Shown: piece after piece, positions 8,921 through 16,654 of the stretch | Position numbering within the stretch: position 1 is the stretch's first letter | Layout of the letters: each line of letters opens with the position of its first letter | IMG/VR virus record: IMGVR_UViG_3300036770_004227 | Location: 1 to 60,605 of that record | Length of the DNA: 60,605 nt | Strand: one strand, 5' to 3' | From: a virus | Translations under genes and position numbers: made by a program | Notes under the pieces: model-generated | Database searches by the model: none | What the model saw: only the letters and a program-made list of their open reading frames with translations | Told to the model about the DNA's origin: nothing

Positions 8921-8949
8921 TTGACATTCTGTCATTGTTTATCTAAAAT
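8921..8949 (+). promoter_or_regulatory. Sigma70-like promoter for the sliding clamp
   Basis: TTGACA (8921-8926), a 17-base spacer, then TAAAAT (8944-8949), 24 bases before the clamp ATG at 8974. Consensus -35 and near-consensus -10 point to recognition by the host housekeeping RNA polymerase. Confidence 0.7.
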
Positions 8950-8973
8950 AATCCCAAACAACATAGGAAAAAT

Positions 8974-9702
8974 ATGAAAGATATTCTCAAAGATATTATT
9001 GAACATACATTGCCAACAAAGTCTCCTATCATAAAAGTTTCTGGCACAGACACAGAAACTAATATATCTTCAATTTCTGAAGATCGGTATGTAATCACGA
9101 ATGCTAAGTTGAAAACTCCATTACCGGAACTCAAGGGTGTTTTTGGCATTTCAGCGTTAAGTACACTACTTTCTATCGTCAAATCAGATGACGAATATGA
9201 AGAAGGCTCTAAGATTGTAATTACCAGTGAAGACAAGGACGGCGTATCTACACCATCAACGATTTACTTTAAAAGTAAAGACGGTGATTTTGAAAATACG
9301 TTCAGACTTGTTTCTAAATCATTCGCCGAAGAAGCGGTACCTGTAATGGTATTCAAGGGAGCAACATGGAATGTTGATTTCATCCCAACAAATCTAGGAA
9401 TTTCTAGACTTAAAAAGCAAGCAAGTATTTACAAAGATGAAGAAGTATTTTCAATATTTTCAGAAAATAACTCATTGATTATAACATTTGGCTTGCCTTC
9501 GTCTCACACTGGACGATTTGTATTTCATACAGGAGTCACAGGTAATCTAGGAAAAGCACTGAATATTCCAGTACAATCATTTATTTCTGTTATGGATTTA
9601 GTAGGTGACAAGAGAGTTTACATCACAAGCCAGGGCGCTATTCGTGTAACGTTAGACAGTGGTCTAGCCGATTACGAATATTTCATTCGTCCAGTAAAAT
9701 AA
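8974..9702 (+). CDS. 45: Sliding clamp (T4 gp45)
   Basis: The 242-residue product fits gp45 (228 in T4), a trimeric ring that tethers polymerase to DNA and, in T4, activates late transcription through gp55 and gp33. The overall pattern is that of phage clamps: a beta-rich protein with no enzymatic motifs, two similar halves, and a C-terminus ending DYEYFIRPVK. It lies directly behind gp43 but has its own strong promoter, which allows higher expression than the polymerase. Confidence 0.85.
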   Translation: MKDILKDIIEHTLPTKSPIIKVSGTDTETNISSISEDRYVITNAKLKTPLPELKGVFGISALSTLLSIVKSDDEYEEGSKIVITSEDKDGVSTPSTIYFKSKDGDFENTFRLVSKSFAEEAVPVMVFKGATWNVDFIPTNLGISRLKKQASIYKDEEVFSIFSENNSLIITFGLPSSHTGRFVFHTGVTGNLGKALNIPVQSFISVMDLVGDKRVYITSQGAIRVTLDSGLADYEYFIRPVK

Positions 9703-9713
9703 GAGGTAATAAC

Positions 9714-9974
9714 ATGAATTCCGATTCAAATGAAATCGATGATATCATTGAATGGCCACCAGAATTTTATGATAAACACTGGCAAAATATGCCTACCTAT
9801 AATCAACCAGACAATGGCGCTTATAGACAACTGATTATCAACTTTCAAAATGAAGAAGCAGTAAAAAACTTTGCTCAATTAGTTAACCAACCACTAACGA
9901 AAAAAACCAAAAGTATCTGGTTTCCTCACCGTGAACAAAATAACGTAAGTGATCTATTCTGGATTGAAGAATGA
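9714..9974 (+). CDS. Small partner protein of the DNA glycosyltransferase
   Basis: The 86-residue protein has EWPPEFYDKHW near the N-terminus and KTKSIWFPHRE near the C-terminus, a combination that I recall in small proteins beside modification-type glycosyltransferases or ParB-like proteins in phages. No catalytic residues are evident. Its stop overlaps the start of the glycosyltransferase by four bases, and AGAGG precedes its own ATG. A role in guiding or regulating base modification is inferred from this linkage only. Confidence 0.6.
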   Translation: MNSDSNEIDDIIEWPPEFYDKHWQNMPTYNQPDNGAYRQLIINFQNEEAVKNFAQLVNQPLTKKTKSIWFPHREQNNVSDLFWIEE

Positions 9975-10867
9975 GTAATCCTCAATTTCCAATTTATATC
10001 GTCAGTAAAGGGCGTGCTGATAGTAGACTAACTAGTAAAGCACTTAATCTTATGAAAGTGCCACACTATATGGTGGTTGAACCACAAGAATATGACATCT
10101 ACTCTGAAGCATGCAAGGACACTACTGCCACTGTACTAACTCTTGACATGGACTATAAAAATCAGTATGATTGTTTTGACAATTTAGGCTTGACTAAGTC
10201 CACTGGCCCTGGGCCAGCAAGAAATTTTGCATGGGATCATAGTATTGCCAGTGGCTATGACTGGCATTGGGTAATGGATGACAATATTGCAGAATTTTTG
10301 AGGCTAACTGATAACAAAAAAATTCGTTTCGGTGATGGTACATGTTTCAGAATTATGGAAGATTTTGTACTACGATACGAAAACATCGGAATGGCGGGAC
10401 CCCAGTATCGTGCCTTTGCACCACAGAATTCTAAAATACCACCGTTCGTCGCTAATACACGAATTTATAGTTGCAATTTAATTCGTAATGATACACCTTT
10501 CAGGTGGCGTGGCAGATATAACGAAGACACTGATCTTAGTTTGCGTATGCTCAAGGCTGGCTGGGCTACTGTTCAGTTCAATGCATTTTTACAGGATAAA
10601 CTACGTACACAAGTACTAGGAGGTGGCAACACTGCTGAATTTTATGCAAAAGAAGGCACCGCTGCCAAGAGTCAAATGCAAGTAGATATGCATCCAGATG
10701 TTAGTCGTTTAACATGGAAGTTTGGACGAATACATCACGAAGTAAATTATAATCCATTCAAAAACATTCCGTTATTGTTTAAGTCCGACTACGTTAGAGT
10801 AGAAGGCGTAAATGATTACGGATTATCTCTTAAATCTGGATGGAAGAGAGTCAAAAATAATATATGA
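9971..10867 (+). CDS. TET-associated-type glycosyltransferase (DNA base modification)
   Basis: The 298-residue protein matches the TAGT family described alongside phage TET/JBP hydroxylases and other DNA-modification systems. Visible features: an N-terminal strand and turn (IYIVSKGRADSRLTSKAL, residues 8-25), VVEPQEYDIY (35-44), the ARN segment at about 83-85, and VMDDN (101-105), which corresponds to the DXD-type metal and nucleotide-sugar site. A second acidic site YNEDTDLSLRML follows at about 180. It likely transfers a sugar to a modified base in phage DNA, shielding it from restriction. No base-hydroxylating or hydroxymethyl-forming partner is seen in this window. Confidence 0.75.
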   Translation: MSNPQFPIYIVSKGRADSRLTSKALNLMKVPHYMVVEPQEYDIYSEACKDTTATVLTLDMDYKNQYDCFDNLGLTKSTGPGPARNFAWDHSIASGYDWHWVMDDNIAEFLRLTDNKKIRFGDGTCFRIMEDFVLRYENIGMAGPQYRAFAPQNSKIPPFVANTRIYSCNLIRNDTPFRWRGRYNEDTDLSLRMLKAGWATVQFNAFLQDKLRTQVLGGGNTAEFYAKEGTAAKSQMQVDMHPDVSRLTWKFGRIHHEVNYNPFKNIPLLFKSDYVRVEGVNDYGLSLKSGWKRVKNNI

Positions 10868-11157
10868 GATTATATCCTATTACTATAGACATAGAAAATC
10901 TCACAGATGATATGATAGTATGGGCCACCGCCCAGGGTGCGGATATTTTTTATCAACATTCAGAATTAAGAACCGTAATCAAGTTCCCACACAGCAAGCC
11001 ATCAGCACCAGTAGGTCGTACAGGAATGAGATTACATTTCAATAATACTCAACGAGGCCAAGCACTTTTGTTCTTACTATCCTTTTCCAATTATGTAATA
11101 AAACATAATATAGAAGAAATCAATAATGGAGTAAAAAACCTGTATGCTACAACGTGA
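10864..11157 (+). CDS. Unknown protein, 97 residues
   Basis: The ATG overlaps the glycosyltransferase stop by four bases (ATGA), so it belongs to the same operon. The product is a mixed alpha/beta protein with a central charged region and a hydrophobic helix (GQALLFLLSFSNYVI) near the C-terminus, too short of charge-free length to be a clear membrane span. No family is recognised. Co-transcription with the base-modification genes is the only clue to function. Confidence 0.6.
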   Translation: MRLYPITIDIENLTDDMIVWATAQGADIFYQHSELRTVIKFPHSKPSAPVGRTGMRLHFNNTQRGQALLFLLSFSNYVIKHNIEEINNGVKNLYATT

Positions 11158-11512
11158 ACAATCACTTTATGAACAACGTAAACGAATTATCAAAGCATCT
11201 GATAAGAAATTTTGGATTGAGATTGATAAGCAATTAAATAATCAAAAACTAAAATTCAAAATATGGATAGATATAAGTACTGTATCAATGAACGCTTCAC
11301 TATGTGAAGTAAAAGAATGGGTAGAGAATTTATATATTAGTGGTAAACTAACTCTGGAAAACAAGAAATATGAATTTTTAGCAGATGAGTTATACGAAGC
11401 AATCTCAGAAGAATATCCAGATAAAAATATATGGATAAGTATTAAGTCAGACGATCTTGGGCTTTTAGCAAAATACGAAACTAGAACACCAAGTACTTTT
11501 TTAAAAATTTAA
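11144..11512 (+). CDS. Unknown protein, 122 residues
   Basis: The start lies 14 bases inside the preceding gene. The product is Lys- and Glu-rich with several Trp residues (FWIEI, FKIWIDI, NIWISI), suggesting a compact alpha/beta fold. No recognised motif or membrane segment. It is part of the same tightly packed small-gene run. Confidence 0.6.
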   Translation: MLQREQSLYEQRKRIIKASDKKFWIEIDKQLNNQKLKFKIWIDISTVSMNASLCEVKEWVENLYISGKLTLENKKYEFLADELYEAISEEYPDKNIWISIKSDDLGLLAKYETRTPSTFLKI

Positions 11513-11522
11513 AGGAAAAATA

Positions 11523-11702
11523 ATGGCAACTCCAAAATATATCGAACGTCATCTAACTATGAAACCAGAAGTAAAAAAGATTTTTGAAGATCTAGAGTCT
11601 TACAAGGACTATTGCAGGGATAATATGTTGAAGTTTGACGAACGTGATTTATACAAGTCAGATCAATACAAAAAGTTTGAAAAACATACATATCAACGTT
11701 GA
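11523..11702 (+). CDS. Small conserved T4-like phage protein, 59 residues
   Basis: A frame with strong ribosome-binding site AAAGGA encodes a 59-residue basic protein beginning MATPKYIERH and containing MKPEVKKIFEDLESYKDY. This opening and spacing recur in small proteins of aquatic T4-like phages. Function is unknown. It sits between two other short genes with gaps of only a few bases. Confidence 0.65.
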   Translation: MATPKYIERHLTMKPEVKKIFEDLESYKDYCRDNMLKFDERDLYKSDQYKKFEKHTYQR

Positions 11703-11706
11703 AAAA

Positions 11707-11979
11707 ATGTTAAGTAAAATCAAAAATATATTTACCAAAAATATTCCTCAAATCAGAGAAGAAAAATTAGAGGTAGCCGTTTCAGACATTAATCACGAAT
11801 TTTCTCGTCATCCATTTCATATTACAGTACATTATGCCTCCGGTGGCATAATCATAAATACTCGACAATATAATAGAAAAATAGATGAGTATGAAATATC
11901 TAACTATGTTGTTCACGATGGCGACGAAATATCAAAAACAATAGAAAAAATCATATTCATTGAACAGTTAAAACAATAA
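11707..11979 (+). CDS. Unknown protein, 90 residues
   Basis: I use the ATG at 11707, four bases after the previous stop, because the frame upstream of it overlaps the 59-residue gene. The product starts with a short basic helix (MLSKIKNIFTKN), followed by a beta-rich region with FHITVHYASGGIIINTRQY. No family is recognised. Confidence 0.55.
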   Translation: MLSKIKNIFTKNIPQIREEKLEVAVSDINHEFSRHPFHITVHYASGGIIINTRQYNRKIDEYEISNYVVHDGDEISKTIEKIIFIEQLKQ

Positions 11980-11981
11980 AA

Positions 11982-12110
11982 ATGTTTGATAATTTAATTT
12001 ATCTATTAATACCTTCTTCAATATTATTAATTTCATACATACTTGGTACCAAAAAATTTCATAAATTTTTATTGAGAGTTTCTTCTAAAATAAATAGAAG
12101 CAATCAATAA
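11982..12110 (+). CDS. Short single-span membrane protein, 42 residues
   Basis: ATG 11982 follows the previous stop by two bases; TAA is at 12108-12110. Residues about 4-21 (NLIYLLIPSSILLISYIL) form one transmembrane helix, followed by a basic tail (KKFHKFLLRVSSKINR) expected to stay in the cytoplasm. Function is unknown; such tiny membrane proteins are common among phage early genes. Confidence 0.5.
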   Translation: MFDNLIYLLIPSSILLISYILGTKKFHKFLLRVSSKINRSNQ

Positions 12111-12121
12111 AAGTTATACAT

Positions 12122-12349
12122 ATGTTAGATCCAATGGCACTAGATTATATAGATTTAATAACTCCCTACTTAAAACATGTAAAAAATTGGAACTTGCATT
12201 TTTGCATACTACCAAGAAAATGCTATCTAACTAGTAAAATCATTTGGATGAATCATTGTTATTTTGGATCGAGGATCGTCGCTGATAATATTGTAGAAGA
12301 GTTCTATATTGATAAAAACGAATTTCTTATTTGGTCACTAAAAAACTAA
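12122..12349 (+). CDS. Small conserved phage protein, 75 residues
   Basis: Rich in aromatic residues, with NWNLHFCILPRKCYLTSK and a C-terminal YIDKNEFLIWSL. This pattern recurs in small proteins of T4-like phages with no known function. Two Cys twelve residues apart do not form a convincing zinc site. Confidence 0.55.
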   Translation: MLDPMALDYIDLITPYLKHVKNWNLHFCILPRKCYLTSKIIWMNHCYFGSRIVADNIVEEFYIDKNEFLIWSLKN

Positions 12350-12353
12350 CATC

Positions 12354-12794
12354 ATGCTAGACATTATTAAAAAACTACTTAACAATCAACCTGCTGACGA
12401 ACCTGTGATTACTGAAAAGCCAGCACAAATAAAAGTTGAACCTAAAAAACCAGTAGAACGAAAGAAGAAACCTAAACCACCAGTGATCAAATCACAGAAA
12501 GATATCGCAACAGAAAAGCATGAACCATATGTCAATATCATCAAAGTTGATTTAGATCCAGAAAATATAGGGGCAGGCTCTTTCGAACTTGATTGGAATG
12601 AATATTTCATTGCTAAACTAATCAGGTCTGGATATAAAGGGGCGGATGATTCTCAAATCGTAGATCAATGGTTTCAAGATGTATGCAGGAACGTTGTGTT
12701 AGAAACGTTTGAACAATACGAGGCGAACAATCCTAGACCCGTTTCTGGTGTTCAACGTAAAGACATAGGTTCTGGTAGATCAGAAATTTCATGA
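12354..12794 (+). CDS. Conserved phage protein with basic Pro/Lys linker, unknown
   Basis: The 146-residue protein has a disordered Pro/Lys-rich N-terminal half (about 13-55, including KKPVERKKKPKPP), then a folded domain (SFELDWNEYFIAKLI and VDQWFQDVCRNVVL, about 75-125). The folded part is a pattern I associate with conserved proteins of aquatic T4-like phages. Function is unknown; the basic linker suggests contact with nucleic acid. Confidence 0.6.
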   Translation: MLDIIKKLLNNQPADEPVITEKPAQIKVEPKKPVERKKKPKPPVIKSQKDIATEKHEPYVNIIKVDLDPENIGAGSFELDWNEYFIAKLIRSGYKGADDSQIVDQWFQDVCRNVVLETFEQYEANNPRPVSGVQRKDIGSGRSEIS

Positions 12795-12798
12795 ACAC

Positions 12799-12827
12799 TT
12801 GACATTTTTTAGGTTTGCTACTATAAT
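12799..12827 (+). promoter_or_regulatory. Consensus sigma70 promoter for RNase H
   Basis: TTGACA (12799-12804), 17 bases, TATAAT (12822-12827): a perfect consensus match at optimum spacing, 32 bases before the RNase H ATG. It is the strongest-looking promoter in the window. Confidence 0.85.
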
Positions 12828-12859
12828 TAGAGCGTATACCAACCAACTTCAATATAGAA

Positions 12860-13855
12860 ATGAAATACGCATTAATTGACACCGCAAACACTTTTTTTCG
12901 TGCCAGGTACATTGCATCAAAGAACAGCGATGTAAATGAAAAACTTGGCATGGCACTTCATATTACACTATCTTCAGTAAATCAGGTAGTCAGAAATCAC
13001 GGAATTAATCACGTGATTTTTTGTCTTGAGGGACGTAGTTGGCGTAAAGATTTTTACGAACCATATAAGAAAAATCGTGCTGTGGCTAAAGCAGCATTGA
13101 CTGAACGAGAACTTGAAGAAGACAAACTGTTTTGGGAAACATTTGAAAATCTGAAAGATTTTCTCATTGAAAAGACCAATTGCACCGTTCTACGTCACGA
13201 TAATCTAGAAGCAGATGATCTTATCAGTGGATGGATTCAATCTCATCCACAAGATCAACACGTAATTGTCAGCAGTGATACAGATTTTCATCAACTACTG
13301 GCTGACAATGTTTCACAGTACAACGGCATTACTGAAGAACTTCACACGATCAAAGGGATCTTGGATAAAAACAAGAAAATCGTGATCGATAAGAAAACCA
13401 AAGAACCTAAGACTATTCCTAACCCAGAATGGCTTCTGTTTGAAAAATGCATGCGAGGCGATAGTTCTGACAATGTTTTCAGTGCTTATCCTGGTGTTCG
13501 TACAAAAGGCTCAAAGACAAAAGTAGGACTGATTGAAGCGTTTGATGATAGAAATTCTCGTGGTTATTCATGGAACAATCTTATGCTTCAACGCTGGACT
13601 GATCATAATAACGTTGAACATCGAGTGATGGATGACTACGAACGTAATCGCACACTTATTGATTTGAAGGCTCAGCCGGAGCATGTAAAGGTATGGATTA
13701 ATGAAACCATCGATGCTGGCAAAACTCCAAAGAACAAGCAAATGATCGGCATTCAGTTTATGAAGTTCTGTGGCAAATATGACTTAGTTCGCCTTAGCGA
13801 AATGGCAAATAATTTCGCAGACATTTTTTCATCATCATATGAACTCAAAAAATAA
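12860..13855 (+). CDS. rnh: RNase H / 5'-3' exonuclease of the FEN family (T4 Rnh)
   Basis: This 331-residue protein belongs to the FEN-like 5' nucleases that remove RNA primers from lagging-strand fragments; T4 Rnh has 305 residues. Acidic metal-site motifs in order: LIDTAN with D7, LEADDLISGW (about 114-123), SSDTDFHQLL (about 134-143) and RGDSSDNV (about 198-205), followed by a helix-hairpin-like Gly/Lys stretch. All expected Asp and Glu are present. There is no clear ribosome-binding site before the ATG, so the start is chosen from homology of the N-terminal strand. It overlaps the next gene by 17 bases. Confidence 0.9.
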   Translation: MKYALIDTANTFFRARYIASKNSDVNEKLGMALHITLSSVNQVVRNHGINHVIFCLEGRSWRKDFYEPYKKNRAVAKAALTERELEEDKLFWETFENLKDFLIEKTNCTVLRHDNLEADDLISGWIQSHPQDQHVIVSSDTDFHQLLADNVSQYNGITEELHTIKGILDKNKKIVIDKKTKEPKTIPNPEWLLFEKCMRGDSSDNVFSAYPGVRTKGSKTKVGLIEAFDDRNSRGYSWNNLMLQRWTDHNNVEHRVMDDYERNRTLIDLKAQPEHVKVWINETIDAGKTPKNKQMIGIQFMKFCGKYDLVRLSEMANNFADIFSSSYELKK

Positions 13856-14318
13856 CCAAGACGTTATCGCTAAACCACTTATTTCAAATAAGTATTGGAT
13901 ACTTGAATCGGATGGTAAGAAAGTAGGCACTATTCAGGCCATAGAGGCAGGTGGCTATTCTTTAGTCAAGAATCAAGAACGAAAGAGATATAGCACAATA
14001 AAGGTACTAGGTGAAGAGAACAACATAATTTTTGATAATAAAAAAATCAAAAAGCCATCTTCTACTAATAGTTTAATTGGCAAGTTTCCAATATCTGGCA
14101 AAGCATACAACATTATATGGAATGTCAGACATAAGTTCGCCGCTTACACTAAGACAAAAAACAGTAAGTGTCATTATTGTGCTGGTTATTTCTTAGTAAA
14201 GATTCAAAATACATGGAGTGTGATGTTCTGTCCTAAACTCATTCTGATTAATCGATATCAGTTTAAGGGTCCATTTACTTCCAAATCAGAAGCGGAAAAA
14301 CTTCAAAATGAATGTTAA
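13839..14318 (+). CDS. Conserved phage protein with Cys cluster, unknown
   Basis: The 159-residue protein starts inside RNase H. The C-terminal half holds CHYCAGYFLVKI and VMFCPKLILI, so three Cys and a His could bind zinc. The N-terminal half contains a glycine-containing beta hairpin (KVGTIQAIEAGGYSLV). Function unknown; its coupling to RNase H suggests a replication-time role. Confidence 0.6.
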   Translation: MNSKNNQDVIAKPLISNKYWILESDGKKVGTIQAIEAGGYSLVKNQERKRYSTIKVLGEENNIIFDNKKIKKPSSTNSLIGKFPISGKAYNIIWNVRHKFAAYTKTKNSKCHYCAGYFLVKIQNTWSVMFCPKLILINRYQFKGPFTSKSEAEKLQNEC

Positions 14319-14532
14319 TTTAACGCTTCACATCAAAAAGTTCAATGACAAACTCAAAATCATGAATCAATCCAGTGCAAGAGATTTAACTCTTACTGCA
14401 CAGGAAGCCCGTGGACTTCAATCAGATATATTTGAGTTACTTAACATGATAGCAAATCTTTCAAATAAGACTGTCAATATTGAAGAAGACAAACCAGTTC
14501 AGGTATTGATGTCTGGAGGCAGTTTCAAGTAA
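14308..14532 (+). CDS. Small helical protein, 74 residues, unknown
   Basis: Overlaps the previous gene by 11 bases. Residues 10-52 are predicted helical with a heptad-like pattern (SARDLTLTAQEARGLQSDIF), so a dimer is likely. The C-terminal tail ends in GGSFK. Its size and position downstream of RNase H recall the T4 region encoding small transcription co-regulators, but sequence similarity to gp33 is not visible. Confidence 0.55.
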   Translation: MNVNLTLHIKKFNDKLKIMNQSSARDLTLTAQEARGLQSDIFELLNMIANLSNKTVNIEEDKPVQVLMSGGSFK

Positions 14533-14552
14533 TTTTAATTTCTTTCAATTTT

Positions 14553-14560
14553 GATAAATA
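14553..14560 (+). promoter_or_regulatory. Late promoter box GATAAATA
   Basis: GATAAATA lies 42 bases before the ATG at 14602, inside the only short gap in this small-gene run. Matches the late boxes elsewhere in the window. Confidence 0.45.
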
Positions 14561-14601
14561 TATTAGCACATTAAGATGAATTATCAAAATTGAGGAATGA
14601 A

Positions 14602-14901
14602 ATGAGTAGACCTAAGCCTAATATATTAACTGAATATGTAAATAAACATACATATAAAACTGAGCAGATTCTAAGTAGTGAGGGAATTTGGGCGGTTTTT
14701 TACGAGGGTCAGCCATTCAATTTAAAATCTAGCAATATGCTAGTTAATTATCCCGGGCCAAAGTACAAAAAAGTAGCCTTTTCAAATAAAGGACATGCTA
14801 TTAATTTGGCAAAAAAACTTAATGTTTTGTTTAAAACTGACAAGTTTGAGGTGTTATTATTGAAACATGGCGAAAAAATATACCCAAACTCAGTTGAATA
14901 A
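14602..14901 (+). CDS. Conserved phage protein, 99 residues, unknown
   Basis: The ATG at 14602 is preceded by GAGGA five bases upstream, which decides it over the in-frame TTG at 14590. The protein has AVFYEGQPFNLKSSN and YPGPKYKKVAFSNKGHA, a pattern typical of a small conserved family in aquatic T4-like phages. Likely a compact beta fold. Function is not known. Confidence 0.6.
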   Translation: MSRPKPNILTEYVNKHTYKTEQILSSEGIWAVFYEGQPFNLKSSNMLVNYPGPKYKKVAFSNKGHAINLAKKLNVLFKTDKFEVLLLKHGEKIYPNSVE

Positions 14902-15229
14902 GATATTTTCTATTCAATCAAATACACCAGTATCTAAATTTAAAAATATTATTTGGTATAACAATAGCAATAGTAATAGTTTACGATTGACTCTTGCTGG
15001 GTATAATTTTCTTGTAAAAGAGTGTAAATTACAATCATACTCTTTCAAATTAGGTAGTCCGATAACCAATAAACTGGTATTACAGTTGGAAAGATATTAT
15101 CCAACTTTTTACTTTTTATTGCCTGTAAATTACATTTTTACTGTCTTCGAGGACGAAACCACCACTATGCTAACTTTGCTTAATGGTGATTTAAAAAAAT
15201 TACTATCTGACTACGAAAATTTTTCTTAA
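14867..15229 (+). CDS. Conserved phage protein, 120 residues, unknown
   Basis: Overlaps the preceding gene by 35 bases. The sequence SLRLTLAGYNFLVKE followed by KLVLQLERYYPTFYFLL resembles a winged-helix-like arrangement in small phage proteins of unknown role. It ends convergent with, and overlapping by four bases, the minus-strand membrane gene. Confidence 0.55.
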   Translation: MAKKYTQTQLNKIFSIQSNTPVSKFKNIIWYNNSNSNSLRLTLAGYNFLVKECKLQSYSFKLGSPITNKLVLQLERYYPTFYFLLPVNYIFTVFEDETTTMLTLLNGDLKKLLSDYENFS

Positions 15230-15525
15230 TCTTTGCAGTTCTTTTTACCGTCGTCTTTGCCTCCAGACAGAATAAATCCGCTGAGTGTACCTGTTAAAAA
15301 CGTAGCGATAGGAATAATTAGTTCAAAAAACTTTGCATCTATTGGACTAATTGCATCAAGTGGCTGTGTGACAAATATTATACTGTAAAGCACTACGAAT
15401 ACGATTCCCATTAAAGTTAGTGCTAAACAACTTACAATAATTGCTTTAACTCTGGCATTTAACTCTTCTATAGTTAGTTTACTTTTAGATTTTACTTCTT
15501 GAGATTCTGCGGTATCTTCGGACAT
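15226..15525 (-). CDS. Two-span membrane protein, candidate holin
   Basis: The 99-residue protein has a charged N-terminus, transmembrane segment 1 at about 27-52 (SCLALTLMGIVFVVLYSIIF), segment 2 at about 67-87 (ELIIPIATFLTGTLSGFIL) and a Lys-rich C-terminus. Two spans with charged ends fit a class II holin, which would trigger lysis by making holes in the inner membrane. The gene overlaps a lipoprotein gene upstream, which strengthens a lysis reading. Other small membrane roles cannot be excluded. Confidence 0.55.
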   Translation of the reverse strand: MSEDTAESQEVKSKSKLTIEELNARVKAIIVSCLALTLMGIVFVVLYSIIFVTQPLDAISPIDAKFFELIIPIATFLTGTLSGFILSGGKDDGKKNCKD

Positions 15526-15671
15526 GTTCTAGTTTCCTCACAAATTTCTGGCTTGCATTCATCTGAGTGTATTTTTGCTGGGTCTTGACAAGGATATCTA
15601 TATCGTTCTTGACATCCAGAAAATACTATAATACTAAGCATCAATAATAAGTATTTAGTGATATTTTTCAT
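15492..15671 (-). CDS. Small outer-membrane-type lipoprotein, candidate o-spanin
   Basis: ATG at 15671-15669 on the minus strand opens a 59-residue frame ending at TAA 15494-15492. Residues 1-19 form a lipoprotein signal (MKNITKYLLLMLSIIVFSG) with lipobox Cys at 20. The mature part is short and Cys-rich (C28, C39, C44, C50) with YRYPCQDP. It overlaps the candidate holin by 34 bases. Small lipoproteins embedded next to holins are typical outer-membrane spanins of phages infecting Gram-negative hosts; the assignment is by features and context. Confidence 0.6.
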   Translation of the reverse strand: MKNITKYLLLMLSIIVFSGCQERYRYPCQDPAKIHSDECKPEICEETRTCPKIPQNLKK

Positions 15672-15689
15672 AGTTAAAAACTCCTTTAT

Positions 15690-16211
15690 TTACCATCTAC
15701 CAGATGTTATACCAGCATCATAAATCATTATTACAATTATATAAATTAAGTAGATTGATGGAATCAAGATCAAACTTGATAATATCAAATCTTTTACGGT
15801 CTTAATGAAATTCATTTTTGCTCTCATTTGTTCATATATCATTTTTTCTCTTTTTGCTTTAATGTTTCTACGCATTTGTATAAATTCTTTATAACCATCT
15901 GAACCCAAATGTTGCAATGCGCCATATGTAAACATATGATGAATTTCTTTTTCCATCTCAACTATTTTTTGTTTTGCAATAAATGTATCAAATGCCTCCT
16001 TTGTTTCGGATTTCTGAAATCCAATCTTCTCAAATAGTCCTGGCTTTTTATTCTCAATCTGAGATATGGATTCCTGCAAATCGCTTATCGCACCTGCCCA
16101 TTGACTAAGTTGTGAATAAACATCCTGCACTTCTCTACCAACTTCTACTACCTTTTTAATGCCATTAAACGCTGCGGTAGCAACAGAAAATGCTGTAAAT
16201 GGATCAATCAT
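15690..16211 (-). CDS. C-terminally anchored coiled-coil protein, phage conserved
   Basis: The 173-residue protein opens with IDPFTAFSVATAAFNGIKK, a pattern shared with a conserved protein family of aquatic T4-like phages. A coiled-coil region (about 35-135) is followed by one transmembrane segment at about 142-165 (ILSSLILIPSIYLIYIIVIM). AGGGAAAA precedes the ATG. It is first in a three-gene minus-strand set with the lipoprotein and two-span protein, so an inner-membrane lysis or spanin-like partner is possible, although classical i-spanins are N-terminally anchored. An imperfect late box, CATAAATC, lies upstream on the minus strand. Confidence 0.55.
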   Translation of the reverse strand: MIDPFTAFSVATAAFNGIKKVVEVGREVQDVYSQLSQWAGAISDLQESISQIENKKPGLFEKIGFQKSETKEAFDTFIAKQKIVEMEKEIHHMFTYGALQHLGSDGYKEFIQMRRNIKAKREKMIYEQMRAKMNFIKTVKDLILSSLILIPSIYLIYIIVIMIYDAGITSGRW

Positions 16212-16324
16212 AAAATTTTCCCTATAAAAATGAGGATTTATGGAAAAACAATGTGATTGATAAAATAACCTTTCCTCTTTAACAGTTGTATTTACTTGAA
16301 AGTTGAAATTTTAAAGTGCTAGTT

Positions 16325-16353
16325 TTGACAAAAAATACGACCTGTCGTACAAT
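16325..16353 (+). promoter_or_regulatory. Sigma70-like promoter upstream of the MoxR/VWA operon
   Basis: TTGACA (16325-16330), 17 bases, TACAAT (16348-16353). It would start transcription about 30 bases before the ATG at 16388 and probably also feeds the MoxR and VWA genes. Confidence 0.75.
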
Positions 16354-16387
16354 CTTTTCATGCCTCAACAAAGGAACTTTTTCTAAA

Positions 16388-16585
16388 ATGAACTCTCTAA
16401 CCGTTCGGGTCAACACACTGATCAACAATTTTCCGCCTGAATACAGGATTCCTATCGTCAACGCACTACGTGCAAGTGATGGCACTTATCTTAGTTTTCA
16501 CAGTGAACTGATTGGAGCCACATGGGATTTTCCAGATCTACCCGTTGAGGAAATAATCGAAGAAATTTGTTGGGATGTTGCTTAA
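16388..16585 (+). CDS. Small acidic protein, 65 residues, leader gene of MoxR/VWA operon
   Basis: I use the ATG at 16388 because the promoter lies just upstream; an earlier frame start would fall before the transcription start. AAAGGA precedes it at slightly long spacing. The product ends with an acidic, Trp-containing tail (PVEEIIEEICWDVA). No known family. It is the first gene behind the promoter and 69 bases before MoxR, so it may be part of the same system. Confidence 0.5.
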   Translation: MNSLTVRVNTLINNFPPEYRIPIVNALRASDGTYLSFHSELIGATWDFPDLPVEEIIEEICWDVA

Positions 16586-16654
16586 AAACAACACACAAAA
16601 ATCGTTCATAGTCTATAATTCATAAATCGCAATTCACTTTTATTGGAGAAAAAA

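Noticed and set aside
16607-16640. Separate promoter at TATAATT before MoxR
   Set aside because: The -10 looks good but there is no -35 at proper spacing; the upstream promoter at 16325 suffices.
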